Source of the DNA: an uncultured Brachyspira sp.
Lineage (GTDB): Bacteria > Spirochaetota > Brachyspiria > Brachyspirales > Brachyspiraceae
DNA length: 64,000 nucleotides
NCBI RefSeq assembly: GCF_910588665.1
Contig: NZ_CAJUPR010000002.1
Location: 190,031 to 254,030 of the forward strand
Direction of reading: 5' to 3'
Below the pieces are notes generated by a model. It saw only the letters and a list, made by a program, of their open reading frames with translations. It was not told where the DNA came from and searched no databases. How positions within the stretch are numbered: the first letter of the stretch is position 1; every line of letters begins with the position of its first letter. A program made the translations under genes and the position numbers. Positions 50,303 through 58,282 of the stretch are shown here, piece after piece.

Positions 50303-51919
50303 ATGAATGAATATGATTCTAAAAAAAGATATTTGGGAGAGTTCCATACTCCGCTTAATTTTGCGGAAAAATCCATAGAATATATATGTAATGTTATTCC
50401 TAAAGAAGAATTATATTCGGGTAAATTCAGAATATGGGATATGTCATGCGCTGCGGGGAATTTAGAGTATTATATAGATAAGAAATATCATAAATATTTA
50501 TATATGTCCACAATAGAAAAATCGGATATAGAAAAATGCAGGGAGAAATTTAAAAATGCCTGTTTGTTTCAATACGATTATTTAAATGATGATATAGACA
50601 ATAACGGTTTTAAATATAAAAAACTTCCGAATAAGCTTATAAAAGATTTAAATAATAAAAATATAAAATGGCTGATATTCATAAATCCCCCCTATGCCAC
50701 AAGTCAGGTTGCAGGAACAAATTCCAAAAGTAAAAAAAATATAAGCATAAGCAGAATAAGAAATATGATGCATAATGAAAAATTAGGCGATGCTTCAAGA
50801 GAATTATATGCGCAGTTTATGTTCAGAGTTTATAAAGAGTTTATAAATATTAAAGATGTTTATCTCGCTTTATTTTCAAAAACAAATTATATAAAATACC
50901 GCAATAATGAAAAGTTCAGAGATAAAGTATGCAATTATAAATTTTTAAAGGGATTTATTTTCTCATCTTCAAATTTTGAAAATACTTCAAAAACGGCTCC
51001 TTTTCCTGTAAGCTTCATAATATGGAAAATAAACGGAAGCTTCAATATAAAAACCGAAAATATAATTCTTGATGTGCTGGACAGCAGCTTAAATATTTTA
51101 GCCAGAAAAGAATATAATGTCTCTGACGGCTCTAATCTGCTTAATAAATGGATAAAAAGAGAAAAAACTTCATCTGTATTTGTTCCGCTTTCTTCCGCAG
51201 TTAAAGTAAAAACACATGGAAAGGATATAAGAGATAAAATATGCACAGGATTTATAGGCTCTCTTATGAGCTGCGGCAATGATCTGCAAAAGCAGAATCT
51301 TACAGCGATATTTTCAGCTCCTCAGGCTTCAGCAGGATCATTATCAATTACAAAAGAAAATTTTGAAAAAGCTATGATTGTGCATGCGGTAAGAAGAAAT
51401 GCAAAAGTTGACTGGCTTAATGCAAGCGATCAGTTCTGCATACCTAAAAAAGAATTAGACAGAAAATTTATATTGGACTGCATAGTATGGAGCTTATTTT
51501 CAGCTTCAAATCAAACATCATCTATGAGCTCTGTATTATACAAAAATAATTATTATACAATAATAAATAATTTCTATCCTTTCAATTATAAGGAAGTATA
51601 TTCAAAATGCGGTTTTTTTAAATTTAATAATGAAAAAAGATTTGCCTTTGAGTATTTAGAAAAAAATAAAGAATATATATCTTATGAGGCTTTAGAATTG
51701 ATTGAAAGTGCTAAAATATTATATAAGTTCTTCTATTCTAATGCAGATAAAATAAATAAAGAAAAATTTAAGATTTCCTTATGGGATTTAGGATTCTGGC
51801 AGATAAGAAAATCGCTTAAAGATGCTGAATTAGGTTCTGATATATTAAAAGAAATAAAAAATAAAAGAAGCTGTTTGAAAGCTAATATATATAAAGATAT
51901 AGATAATTTTATATTTTAA
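50303..51919 (+). CDS. Orphan N6-adenine DNA methyltransferase
   Basis: The 538-residue protein has an N-terminal methylase domain: the GEFHTPLNFAEKSIEYI motif seen in HsdM-type enzymes, SAM motif I WDMSCAAGNLEYYI (the usual FxGxG is replaced by CAAGN), and catalytic FINPPYATS (NPPY, motif IV). The C-terminal ~300 residues are probably target recognition. The order matches type I/IIG gamma-class adenine methylases. No restriction or specificity gene is next to it, so it may be a solitary methylase or a degenerate one. It has the local composition, unlike the fused methylase at 11494, and a poorly placed RBS (weak). Confidence 0.75.
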   Translation: MNEYDSKKRYLGEFHTPLNFAEKSIEYICNVIPKEELYSGKFRIWDMSCAAGNLEYYIDKKYHKYLYMSTIEKSDIEKCREKFKNACLFQYDYLNDDIDNNGFKYKKLPNKLIKDLNNKNIKWLIFINPPYATSQVAGTNSKSKKNISISRIRNMMHNEKLGDASRELYAQFMFRVYKEFINIKDVYLALFSKTNYIKYRNNEKFRDKVCNYKFLKGFIFSSSNFENTSKTAPFPVSFIIWKINGSFNIKTENIILDVLDSSLNILARKEYNVSDGSNLLNKWIKREKTSSVFVPLSSAVKVKTHGKDIRDKICTGFIGSLMSCGNDLQKQNLTAIFSAPQASAGSLSITKENFEKAMIVHAVRRNAKVDWLNASDQFCIPKKELDRKFILDCIVWSLFSASNQTSSMSSVLYKNNYYTIINNFYPFNYKEVYSKCGFFKFNNEKRFAFEYLEKNKEYISYEALELIESAKILYKFFYSNADKINKEKFKISLWDLGFWQIRKSLKDAELGSDILKEIKNKRSCLKANIYKDIDNFIF

Positions 51920-52015
51920 TTAAGCCTTAAGTTTGATAAAATATCCCCCTAATTTAATAAAAAATTAAGGGGACGCCGATATAAAATTGGGGTAAAAATT
52001 AGTTTGATTTCTTAA

Positions 52016-52672
52016 TTATGAAATTTTTTCAAAATTGCTTTTAGGCTCCTTGCATATAGGGCATACCCAATCGCTTGGCAAGTCCTCAAAAGGAATACTG
52101 CCTTTGTATTCAAAACCGCAGGTCTTGCATTTATAAACGGGCTTATTTTCAGATTTAACCTCTTCTTTTTTATATGCATTTGCTGTGGAGGCATTAGGAG
52201 GTGTATTGCCTTTTATTACAGTATGATAATATGAATATGTCATAGAATTAACATCATTGCTGAATATTTCCGCATCTATAAGCTCGCCTATAAATATAGT
52301 ATGAGTATGAACCTCAAAATTATGCGTAACTTTGCATATAAGATAAGCATTAGCGTCTTTTATTACAGGAAGTCCGTTTTTCATTTCATAATCTGCACCC
52401 TCAAATTTACTGCCGTCTCTTGAACTTCTAAATCCGAATCTTCCTATCAATGAAGAATCGCTTTTTTCTGAAAGTATGGAAAGCGCAAACATTCCGTTTT
52501 TCTTTATGCATTCATTGGTATAATTATTTTTATTTACACTTATCATTATTGTTGTAGGCTCTGCTGTAATTTGAGTTGAAGTGTTAATAGTACATCCTAC
52601 AGGTTTATCTCCGTCCATAGTGGTTAATATATACATTCCGTAAGAAAGTTTAGTTAAAGCAAAAGTATTCAT
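52016..52672 (-). CDS. Flavin reductase-rubredoxin fusion (Hrb-like)
   Basis: The 218-residue protein joins a flavin reductase-like FMN-binding domain (residues ~1-150: LSYGMYILTTMDGDKPVGCTINTSTQITAEPTTIMISVNK) to a C-terminal rubredoxin (~165-218) with both iron CxxC sites, YKCKTCGFEYKGS and WVCPICKEPKSNF. This is the architecture of high-molecular-weight rubredoxin, which in acetogens carries electrons from NAD(P)H to flavodiiron NO/O2 reductase. Here a defence against oxidative or nitrosative stress is likely but not shown. The minus-strand gene is monocistronic. AAGGATATCGT lies before the ATG. Confidence 0.88.
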   Translation of the reverse strand: MNTFALTKLSYGMYILTTMDGDKPVGCTINTSTQITAEPTTIMISVNKNNYTNECIKKNGMFALSILSEKSDSSLIGRFGFRSSRDGSKFEGADYEMKNGLPVIKDANAYLICKVTHNFEVHTHTIFIGELIDAEIFSNDVNSMTYSYYHTVIKGNTPPNASTANAYKKEEVKSENKPVYKCKTCGFEYKGSIPFEDLPSDWVCPICKEPKSNFEKIS

Positions 52673-52882
52673 ATACGATATCCTTATTAATAATAATTAC
52701 TAATTATATATTATTATTATAAAAAATCAATACTAAATAAAAAAAATCTGAAAAAAATATACATCTGTAATCAATTTATATTTTACTCTTTATTTGGATA
52801 TTGCTGAAATAATAAAATTTGATTTTTTTTTCTTTCATGCTAAAATATAAAGTAAACATAATATAACAGGATAAAAGCAATT

Positions 52883-53533
52883 ATGAGAGAACTTCCGAAT
52901 TTAATTACATTAATCAATTCCATTAAAAGCGAAATATGCTATTCTTATATAAATAAAATAGTGGCTGTAGATAATAAATATAAGGAAATGGAATATATAG
53001 ACGGTCAGAAAATAATAGATGTTCTCAGATACGGCGGATATATGCATTTTCAATTTTCGCAAGATGCTATGCTCGTAGATTTAGGCCCTAACGGTTCTTT
53101 CGTATTAACGGAAGATGATTCATATAAAAACAGTATTTTAAAATTAGAAACAGATCATGGCAATTTTTTTGTAGTGGATGACGGAAAAGATAAAACAGAA
53201 ATAACTAAAATAATTCCTGTATGGAAAGATTCAACAACTATGCCTCAGGTGGGATATGATCCTCTCACCAAGCAATTTAATTATAATCTTTTCTGTCAGC
53301 TTCTTTCTGATAACAATACCACCGTTGAAAAACTTATAAAAAACCCTTTAATATTAAGCGGCATAGGAAATGTATACGGAGACATAATACTGAAAAAATC
53401 ATCTGTAACTAAAAAGACAAAAACTTCCGAAATTAATAAAGTTAAAGCCAGAGAAATATTTGATGCAATAAAACAAGTACTCAGAGAGGCCTCAGGAAAT
53501 ACCGAAGAAGATGACTCCGATTCGGAAGAATAA
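52883..53533 (+). CDS. Fpg/Nei-like protein lacking catalytic residues
   Basis: The 216-residue protein follows the formamidopyrimidine-DNA glycosylase layout: an N-terminal MRELPNLITLINSI (real enzymes begin MPELPEV), a strand region with YGGYMHFQFSQDAMLVDLGPNGSF, GYDPL, and a helix-two-turn-helix motif LILSGIGNVYGDIILKKSSVT. The catalytic N-terminal proline is replaced by Arg, and the Lys of the RGKYL strand seems to be Gly. The C-terminal zinc finger is absent; the protein ends in a poly-acidic tail. It may bind damaged DNA but should not cut it. The remaining E2-L3-P4 and the H2TH make descent from the Fpg family likely. Confidence 0.7.
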   Translation: MRELPNLITLINSIKSEICYSYINKIVAVDNKYKEMEYIDGQKIIDVLRYGGYMHFQFSQDAMLVDLGPNGSFVLTEDDSYKNSILKLETDHGNFFVVDDGKDKTEITKIIPVWKDSTTMPQVGYDPLTKQFNYNLFCQLLSDNNTTVEKLIKNPLILSGIGNVYGDIILKKSSVTKKTKTSEINKVKAREIFDAIKQVLREASGNTEEDDSDSEE

Positions 53534-53541
53534 TTAATCTG

Positions 53542-54369
53542 TTAATAAAATAATTCAGGCTCGGCTCTTCTTGAAAACTCCTCTTCCAAGTCATGCTGAT
53601 GATATAAATATCCCTCATCATCATAATATCTGCAGTGTTCAGGGCATTTTTTTACGCAGGCACCGCATTTTATGCATTTTCCTACATACTTTGTAATATC
53701 TTCAAAATCAATTGATGCAAGCGGGCATACATAAGCGCAGGTTTTACAGTTTGTGCATTTTGAAGTATCTACTTTAGGCTTTACTTTCAATATATCTATT
53801 GCATGTTCATTCTTATCTTTGGGTATATAATAAGAGCGTATAGGATCGTTTCCTCTTACCTTTACAGGCTCGGAAGGTATATTTTCAGTATTTATAATTT
53901 TTTCAGCTGCTTTATCTGCAAACTCTAAGGCTACATGCATATCGCTTTCATCTGGTCTGCCTGCACCTAAAACATAAGAAAAAGCATGCTCGCCTATAAA
54001 TCCCGCTCCTGCTATTGTGTAGAATCCGTTTTCCTGCATAATATTTCTAAGCTCTATTAAAGAATCGTCAAAATTTCTATTTCCATATAATACTATCGGA
54101 ATAGCCAAAGCTCCTAAAGACTTAATATTATTTTTATAAAAGGGAAGCATTATATTAGGTATTCTTCCTGCATAGGTAGGAGTTCCGCATATTACCAAAT
54201 CGTTTTTATTAAACTTAAGTATGTTTTCTCTTTTTTCAGGCAATGAAAAATCATACTCCTCAAACGGTACTTTTAATTTTTCTGCTATATTTTTGCCTAC
54301 AAAAGAAACAATTTTTTGCGTTGTACCTGTAGCGCTGTAATAAATTGAATATACTTTATCAACTTTCAT
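53542..54369 (-). CDS. EFR1-type flavodoxin-ferredoxin protein
   Basis: The 275-residue protein combines an N-terminal flavodoxin-like domain (VYSIYYSATGTTQKIVSFVGK, an FMN phosphate loop, and VICGTPTYAGRIP) with a C-terminal di-cluster ferredoxin holding two [4Fe-4S] sites: CTNCKTCAYVCPLASI and CIKCGACVKKCPEH. It is probably a soluble electron carrier or a small redox enzyme. It converges with the Fpg-like gene, 9 bp from its stop. The clusters look intact. Confidence 0.85.
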   Translation of the reverse strand: MKVDKVYSIYYSATGTTQKIVSFVGKNIAEKLKVPFEEYDFSLPEKRENILKFNKNDLVICGTPTYAGRIPNIMLPFYKNNIKSLGALAIPIVLYGNRNFDDSLIELRNIMQENGFYTIAGAGFIGEHAFSYVLGAGRPDESDMHVALEFADKAAEKIINTENIPSEPVKVRGNDPIRSYYIPKDKNEHAIDILKVKPKVDTSKCTNCKTCAYVCPLASIDFEDITKYVGKCIKCGACVKKCPEHCRYYDDEGYLYHQHDLEEEFSRRAEPELFY

Positions 54370-54501
54370 AATTATATGCTTCCTTAAAATATTTTATATT
54401 ATATATAGTCTATTATGTAAATTTATTTAAGAAAGTCAATATCAGCCATATAAAAATATTTCATGCCGCATATTATTAAGCAAAAAATAATAATTTGACT
54501 A

Positions 54502-54529
54502 TTGACTTTTTTTTTATTTATTATATAAT
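54502..54529 (+). promoter_or_regulatory. Promoter of tRNA-Met
   Basis: TTGACT (54502-54507) and a perfect TATAAT (54524-54529) are separated by 16 bp, ending 14 bp before the tRNA. Confidence 0.65.
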
Positions 54530-54543
54530 ATATAAATCGTTAG

Positions 54544-54617
54544 GGGCCAGTAGCTCAGTCGGTTAGAGCAGATGACTCATAATCATCGGGTCCGGGGTTC
54601 AAGTCCCTGCTGGCCCA
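54544..54617 (+). tRNA. tRNA-Met (CAU)
   Basis: Acceptor GGGCCAG pairs with CTGGCCC; anticodon stem GATGA/TCATC holds loop CTCATAA, giving CAT. The acceptor and stem resemble elongator tRNA-Met, but a lysidine-modified tRNA-Ile(CAU) also has this loop, and I cannot exclude it. CCA is not encoded. Confidence 0.9.
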
Positions 54618-54672
54618 ATCCCTAAAATACTTTAACCAAATAATTAATTTATATTTAATTCTATTAAGAAAT

Positions 54673-55428
54673 TTAAACTCTTACATTGATGCCGTTTTTA
54701 CTTAAATAGCATTTTAATTTTTTTATATCTATTTCTTTAAAATGAAATATAGAAGCCGCAAGCCCTCCGTCAACACCGCTTATTTGAAACACTTCTTTAA
54801 AATGCTCCATACCGCCTGCACCTCCCGAAGCAATAAGAGGTATTGAAACATTATTTGATATTTCTTTAAGCAGTTCTATATCAAAGCCTTTTTTAACTCC
54901 GTCTGTATCAATACTGTTTATAACAAGCTCTCCCGCACCGTTTTTCTCTCCGTTTACAGCCCATTCAATTGCATCAATTCCTGTATTTTCTCTGCCTCCT
55001 TTGGCAAACACGAAGTATTTTCTGTCAATTCTTTTTATATCTATAGAGAGCACAACGCATTGACTGCCGTATTTTTCAGAAGCTTCTTTTATAAGATTAG
55101 GATTTTTTATAGCTCCCGAATTAATGCTTACTTTATCCGCCCCGGACTTTAATACTATATCAAAATCTTTTATACTGTTAATGCCTCCTCCTACCGTAAG
55201 AGGTATAAATATTTCCTCAGCGGTTTTCTCAAGAACATTTACAAATAAGCTTCTGTCCTCATAAGATGCGGTTATATCATAAAATACAAGCTCATCGGCT
55301 AAAGAATTATTATAATATTTTGCAAGCTCTACAGGATCATCAATATCTTTCAAACCTTCAAAATTAGTTCCCTTTACTACTCTGCCGTCTCTTACATCTA
55401 AACATGGTATTATTCTTTTAGTTATCAT
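54673..55428 (-). CDS. hisF: Imidazole glycerol phosphate synthase subunit HisF
   Basis: HisF cyclises the ammonia adduct of PRFAR in histidine synthesis, with ammonia from HisH. The 251-residue TIM barrel has IIPCLDVRDGRVVKGTNF with the catalytic Asp11, LTVGGGINSIKDF, ADKVSINSGAI, VVLSIDIKR with the second catalytic Asp, ELVINSIDTDGVKKGFD and LIASGGAGGMEHF. All expected residues are present. No other histidine gene, including hisH, is near. Histidine synthesis may be incomplete here, or the other genes lie elsewhere. It sits beside tRNA-Met, convergent with it. Confidence 0.92.
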   Translation of the reverse strand: MITKRIIPCLDVRDGRVVKGTNFEGLKDIDDPVELAKYYNNSLADELVFYDITASYEDRSLFVNVLEKTAEEIFIPLTVGGGINSIKDFDIVLKSGADKVSINSGAIKNPNLIKEASEKYGSQCVVLSIDIKRIDRKYFVFAKGGRENTGIDAIEWAVNGEKNGAGELVINSIDTDGVKKGFDIELLKEISNNVSIPLIASGGAGGMEHFKEVFQISGVDGGLAASIFHFKEIDIKKLKCYLSKNGINVRV

Positions 55429-55631
55429 ATTATTTCCGTCACTTTAAAATATTCTTAAACTATTCAGCATTTTGGCAATCAGCAGATTATATGCAGTATA
55501 CTTAAAACGCCTTAGTTTATTATATATTAAAAAATATTTGCAACAATAATTTTAAAATATTTTTTGTATAATATTGAATTATAAAAATAAATAAATATAA
55601 TTAAATAAAAATACAGACTTAGGAATTTAAT

Positions 55632-56438
55632 ATGACTTACAGCAGAGTTAAAGAGCTTGCAAGAAAAATAGAGAGCGAATCAAGAAAGCTTGACAAAAAA
55701 ATAAAAGATATAGAAAAAATTAAATTAAGCATAACTAAAGATTTAAAAAAGAATGTAAAAGAATTAAAAAGAAAGCAGATAGAGAAGCTTCAGGAAGAGA
55801 AAAAAAATATTACAAGCAAAGTAAAAGAGATGAAGGCAGATCTTTTAAATACAAAAAAAGAGATTGCCTCTGAAGAGCTTAAAAGAAAAATGGAAATAAA
55901 TAAAAAAGAAGATAAGAATAAGGCATCTGAAAATATATCAAAAAAAATAATGAATACGGCGGCGCTTTATAATAAAAACTCAAATAAAGAACTTATATGC
56001 ATTTTAGATAAGCTTAAAGATAAGGATTTAAAAAAAGAAGAGGAAGAATATTTAAAAACTATATATAGCTCTTTCGCTTATATTATTAAATCTGATATAT
56101 ATTTCTTTAAGATATACAGAAAATATTCAAATAAAAATAAAATACCTAATGAAGATATATTGGAATATTCAAATTATGATATAAGCCTTAATAAAAAATC
56201 ATATAAAGATTTAAATAGCCTAATAGAAATAAGAAAAAAATTAGATGATATTATAATAGCCGTAGTTAATAGCATAGAGGACTTTAATACAGCGGGCAAA
56301 ATAAAATTATCAGGAACCGAAATAAAAAAACCAAGATATCATTTAATAATGCAGGCCTTAAACCACAGCATATATCATAGAGGCAGGATTTCGGCTATGC
56401 TTGAACAAATAGGATATGCTCCTTTTAATATTATTTAA
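55632..56438 (+). CDS. Coiled-coil/DinB-domain fusion protein
   Basis: The first ~100 residues of this 268-residue protein are a lysine/glutamate-rich coiled coil (LARKIESESRKLDKKIKDIEKIKLSITKDLKKN). The remainder fits a DinB-like four-helix bundle: NTAALYNKNSNKELICILDKLK, a FAYIIKSDIYFFKIYR helix (normal HIxxAD region) and the C-terminal LMQALNHSIYHRGRISAMLEQIGYAPFN, whose HxxxH is the typical metal-ligand motif. DinB proteins are metal-dependent thiol transferases or nuclease-like stress proteins. The N-terminal coiled coil is unusual. It converges with ddl, 8 bp from its stop. Confidence 0.65.
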   Translation: MTYSRVKELARKIESESRKLDKKIKDIEKIKLSITKDLKKNVKELKRKQIEKLQEEKKNITSKVKEMKADLLNTKKEIASEELKRKMEINKKEDKNKASENISKKIMNTAALYNKNSNKELICILDKLKDKDLKKEEEEYLKTIYSSFAYIIKSDIYFFKIYRKYSNKNKIPNEDILEYSNYDISLNKKSYKDLNSLIEIRKKLDDIIIAVVNSIEDFNTAGKIKLSGTEIKKPRYHLIMQALNHSIYHRGRISAMLEQIGYAPFNII

Positions 56439-56445
56439 TCTTTTA

Positions 56446-57429
56446 TTATTTTAAAAGTCCTAATATATATATTACGAGATCATTAAAATCTAGTTTAATA
56501 TGCTTTGCCATCTCAGGTATATCGGAAGTATCTGTCATTCCTCCCTGAGTATTAACTTCCATAAGATAAATATTATTATCTTTGTCTATTATAGCATCTA
56601 TTCTGCAAAGCCCTCTGCAGCCCAAAACTTCATACGCTTTTCTGCATACTTCTATTACTTTATTTTTTATTTCTTCGGACAGTTTTGCAGGCATTTCCAT
56701 ATCGGTTTTTCCGGGCGTATATTTTGCATCATAATCGTATATTTCATTTTTAGGATTAATTCCCAGTATAGGAAAAACATAAATGCCGTTTTTTTCCTTT
56801 ACTAGACCTACCGTAATTTCTTTTCCTTTTATATAAGGCTCTAAAAAATAATTATCTCCGTTTTCTATTTTTTTTATAATATCTTCAAATTCTTTTTTTG
56901 TCTTAATTAATGATACTCCCACACTTGAGCCGCTTGATACAGGCTTTAATATTATAGGAAAATTAAAAGATGAAAAGCCGTCTTTTAAATTATTTTCATT
57001 AATTTCTTTTATATCTTTAAGCATCATAAAATCGGAGGTAGGTATATCCGAAGATTTCCATATTCTTTTTGCATAAACTTTATTCATGCAAACGGCGCTT
57101 ACCAAAATATTTTCACCCGTATATTTAATATTAAGACTTTCCAAAAGCCCCTGAATAGTTCCGTCTTCTCCTAAGGTTCCATGAAGAATATTATAGCAGT
57201 ATTCTATATTATTTTCTTTTAATATTACTGCCAAATCATAGCAATCCGAAACATCTATTAAAATGCAATTATCTTTAAGCTCTTCAAAGCTATTTAAAGC
57301 CTTATAAACATTTTGTCCGCTTCTTAAAGAAACTTCCCTCTCCTCATTTTGTCCGCCATAAAGCACGGCTATTTTTTTATTTTTAAATCTGTTTAAAATA
57401 TTTTGTTTTAATTCGCTGCTTAATATCAT
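56446..57429 (-). CDS. ddl: D-alanine--D-alanine ligase
   Basis: Ddl makes the D-Ala-D-Ala dipeptide for peptidoglycan. The 327-residue ATP-grasp protein shows VLYGGQNEEREVSLRSG at the N-terminus, ILHGTLGEDGTIQGLLESLNIKYTG, LKPVSSGSSVGVSLI, ILEPYIKGKEITVGL-type YFLEPYIKGKEITVG, and CRGLCRIDAIIDKDNNIYLMEVNTQGGMTDTS near the C-terminus. The ligands GMT and R are conserved. GGAT lies upstream of the ATG. Murein genes are not adjacent. Confidence 0.93.
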   Translation of the reverse strand: MILSSELKQNILNRFKNKKIAVLYGGQNEEREVSLRSGQNVYKALNSFEELKDNCILIDVSDCYDLAVILKENNIEYCYNILHGTLGEDGTIQGLLESLNIKYTGENILVSAVCMNKVYAKRIWKSSDIPTSDFMMLKDIKEINENNLKDGFSSFNFPIILKPVSSGSSVGVSLIKTKKEFEDIIKKIENGDNYFLEPYIKGKEITVGLVKEKNGIYVFPILGINPKNEIYDYDAKYTPGKTDMEMPAKLSEEIKNKVIEVCRKAYEVLGCRGLCRIDAIIDKDNNIYLMEVNTQGGMTDTSDIPEMAKHIKLDFNDLVIYILGLLK

Positions 57430-57573
57430 TTTTATTATCCGTATACTTAAATTATATTATTTATCGTATAATTTTATAATTTGATAATAAAATTTTATAT
57501 GATATAATTGACATTAAAATAGTTAAAAATTACCATTTACTTTATTGCAGATAAGGTTTATTATTTATATGCT

Positions 57574-58245
57574 ATGGATATTTATTTAAATAATAATACA
57601 ATAAAAAATTCCGTTTCTAAAATAAGCGCTGTTATATGCATAATATGCGCAAGCTCCTCTATAGCTGTTCTGGTGTTATTAATAATCAATTCCAAAACTG
57701 CGGGAGAAATTACTTCATTTTCTCTTTATTCAAGCTTTCTTACAATATTTTATATAATAAATTCAATATATCATTTTTTCCCTTTTCATAATAAAGCTAA
57801 AAAAGTTTTTTATATATTATCGCATGCATTTTTTATTATGATGATATGGGGAGTTTATATACCTCCCTGCTTAATACTTCTTAAAAACGGTTTAGGCTGG
57901 AGTTTCTTCGGAATTATAACAGCTTTATGCATTCTGGGTATTTCTTTAAGAAGCATATTTGTATACAGATGGAGAGGAGCAGGCGAAACTATATATTATT
58001 TTCTTCTTAATTGGGTTTGGCTTATATCCATATCAAAAATAGCCCATGCGGCAGGAGAATACGGTGCAATATTATATCTTACAGGTTTTTTACTTCTGAA
58101 TATAGCAATGGTTTTTTACAGGCTTTCTATGTATGAATCTAATAAAAGATATACTTTATTTCTTCCATTGTTTTATTCGGTTTTAATAATATCCAATATA
58201 TGCCATGCCGTTTTTATGTTCAGATATGTTGCAAATATTTTTTAA
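57574..58245 (+). CDS. HlyIII/PAQR-like membrane protein with altered metal site
   Basis: The 223-residue protein has seven predicted membrane segments of the hemolysin III/PAQR type. The first motif is seen in NSIYHFFPF (SxxxH). In the second, where the family has a DH pair, it reads ILSHAFFIMMIWGVYIPPCLILL, so the Asp is Ser. In the last, only one of the two histidines remains (NICHAVFMF). The zinc site may be altered or absent. The role in bacteria is unclear; membrane homeostasis is a suggestion from the family. No operon partner is obvious, though the acyl-CoA ligase gene begins 37 bp downstream. Confidence 0.65.
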   Translation: MDIYLNNNTIKNSVSKISAVICIICASSSIAVLVLLIINSKTAGEITSFSLYSSFLTIFYIINSIYHFFPFHNKAKKVFYILSHAFFIMMIWGVYIPPCLILLKNGLGWSFFGIITALCILGISLRSIFVYRWRGAGETIYYFLLNWVWLISISKIAHAAGEYGAILYLTGFLLLNIAMVFYRLSMYESNKRYTLFLPLFYSVLIISNICHAVFMFRYVANIF

Positions 58246-58282
58246 ATTAAAAAAATCATATAATAAAAAATAGGAGTTAAAT

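Noticed and set aside
51944..51973. CCCC/GGGG hairpin after the adenine methylase
   Set aside because: The stem is imperfect and has no T tract on either side, so it is not called a terminator.
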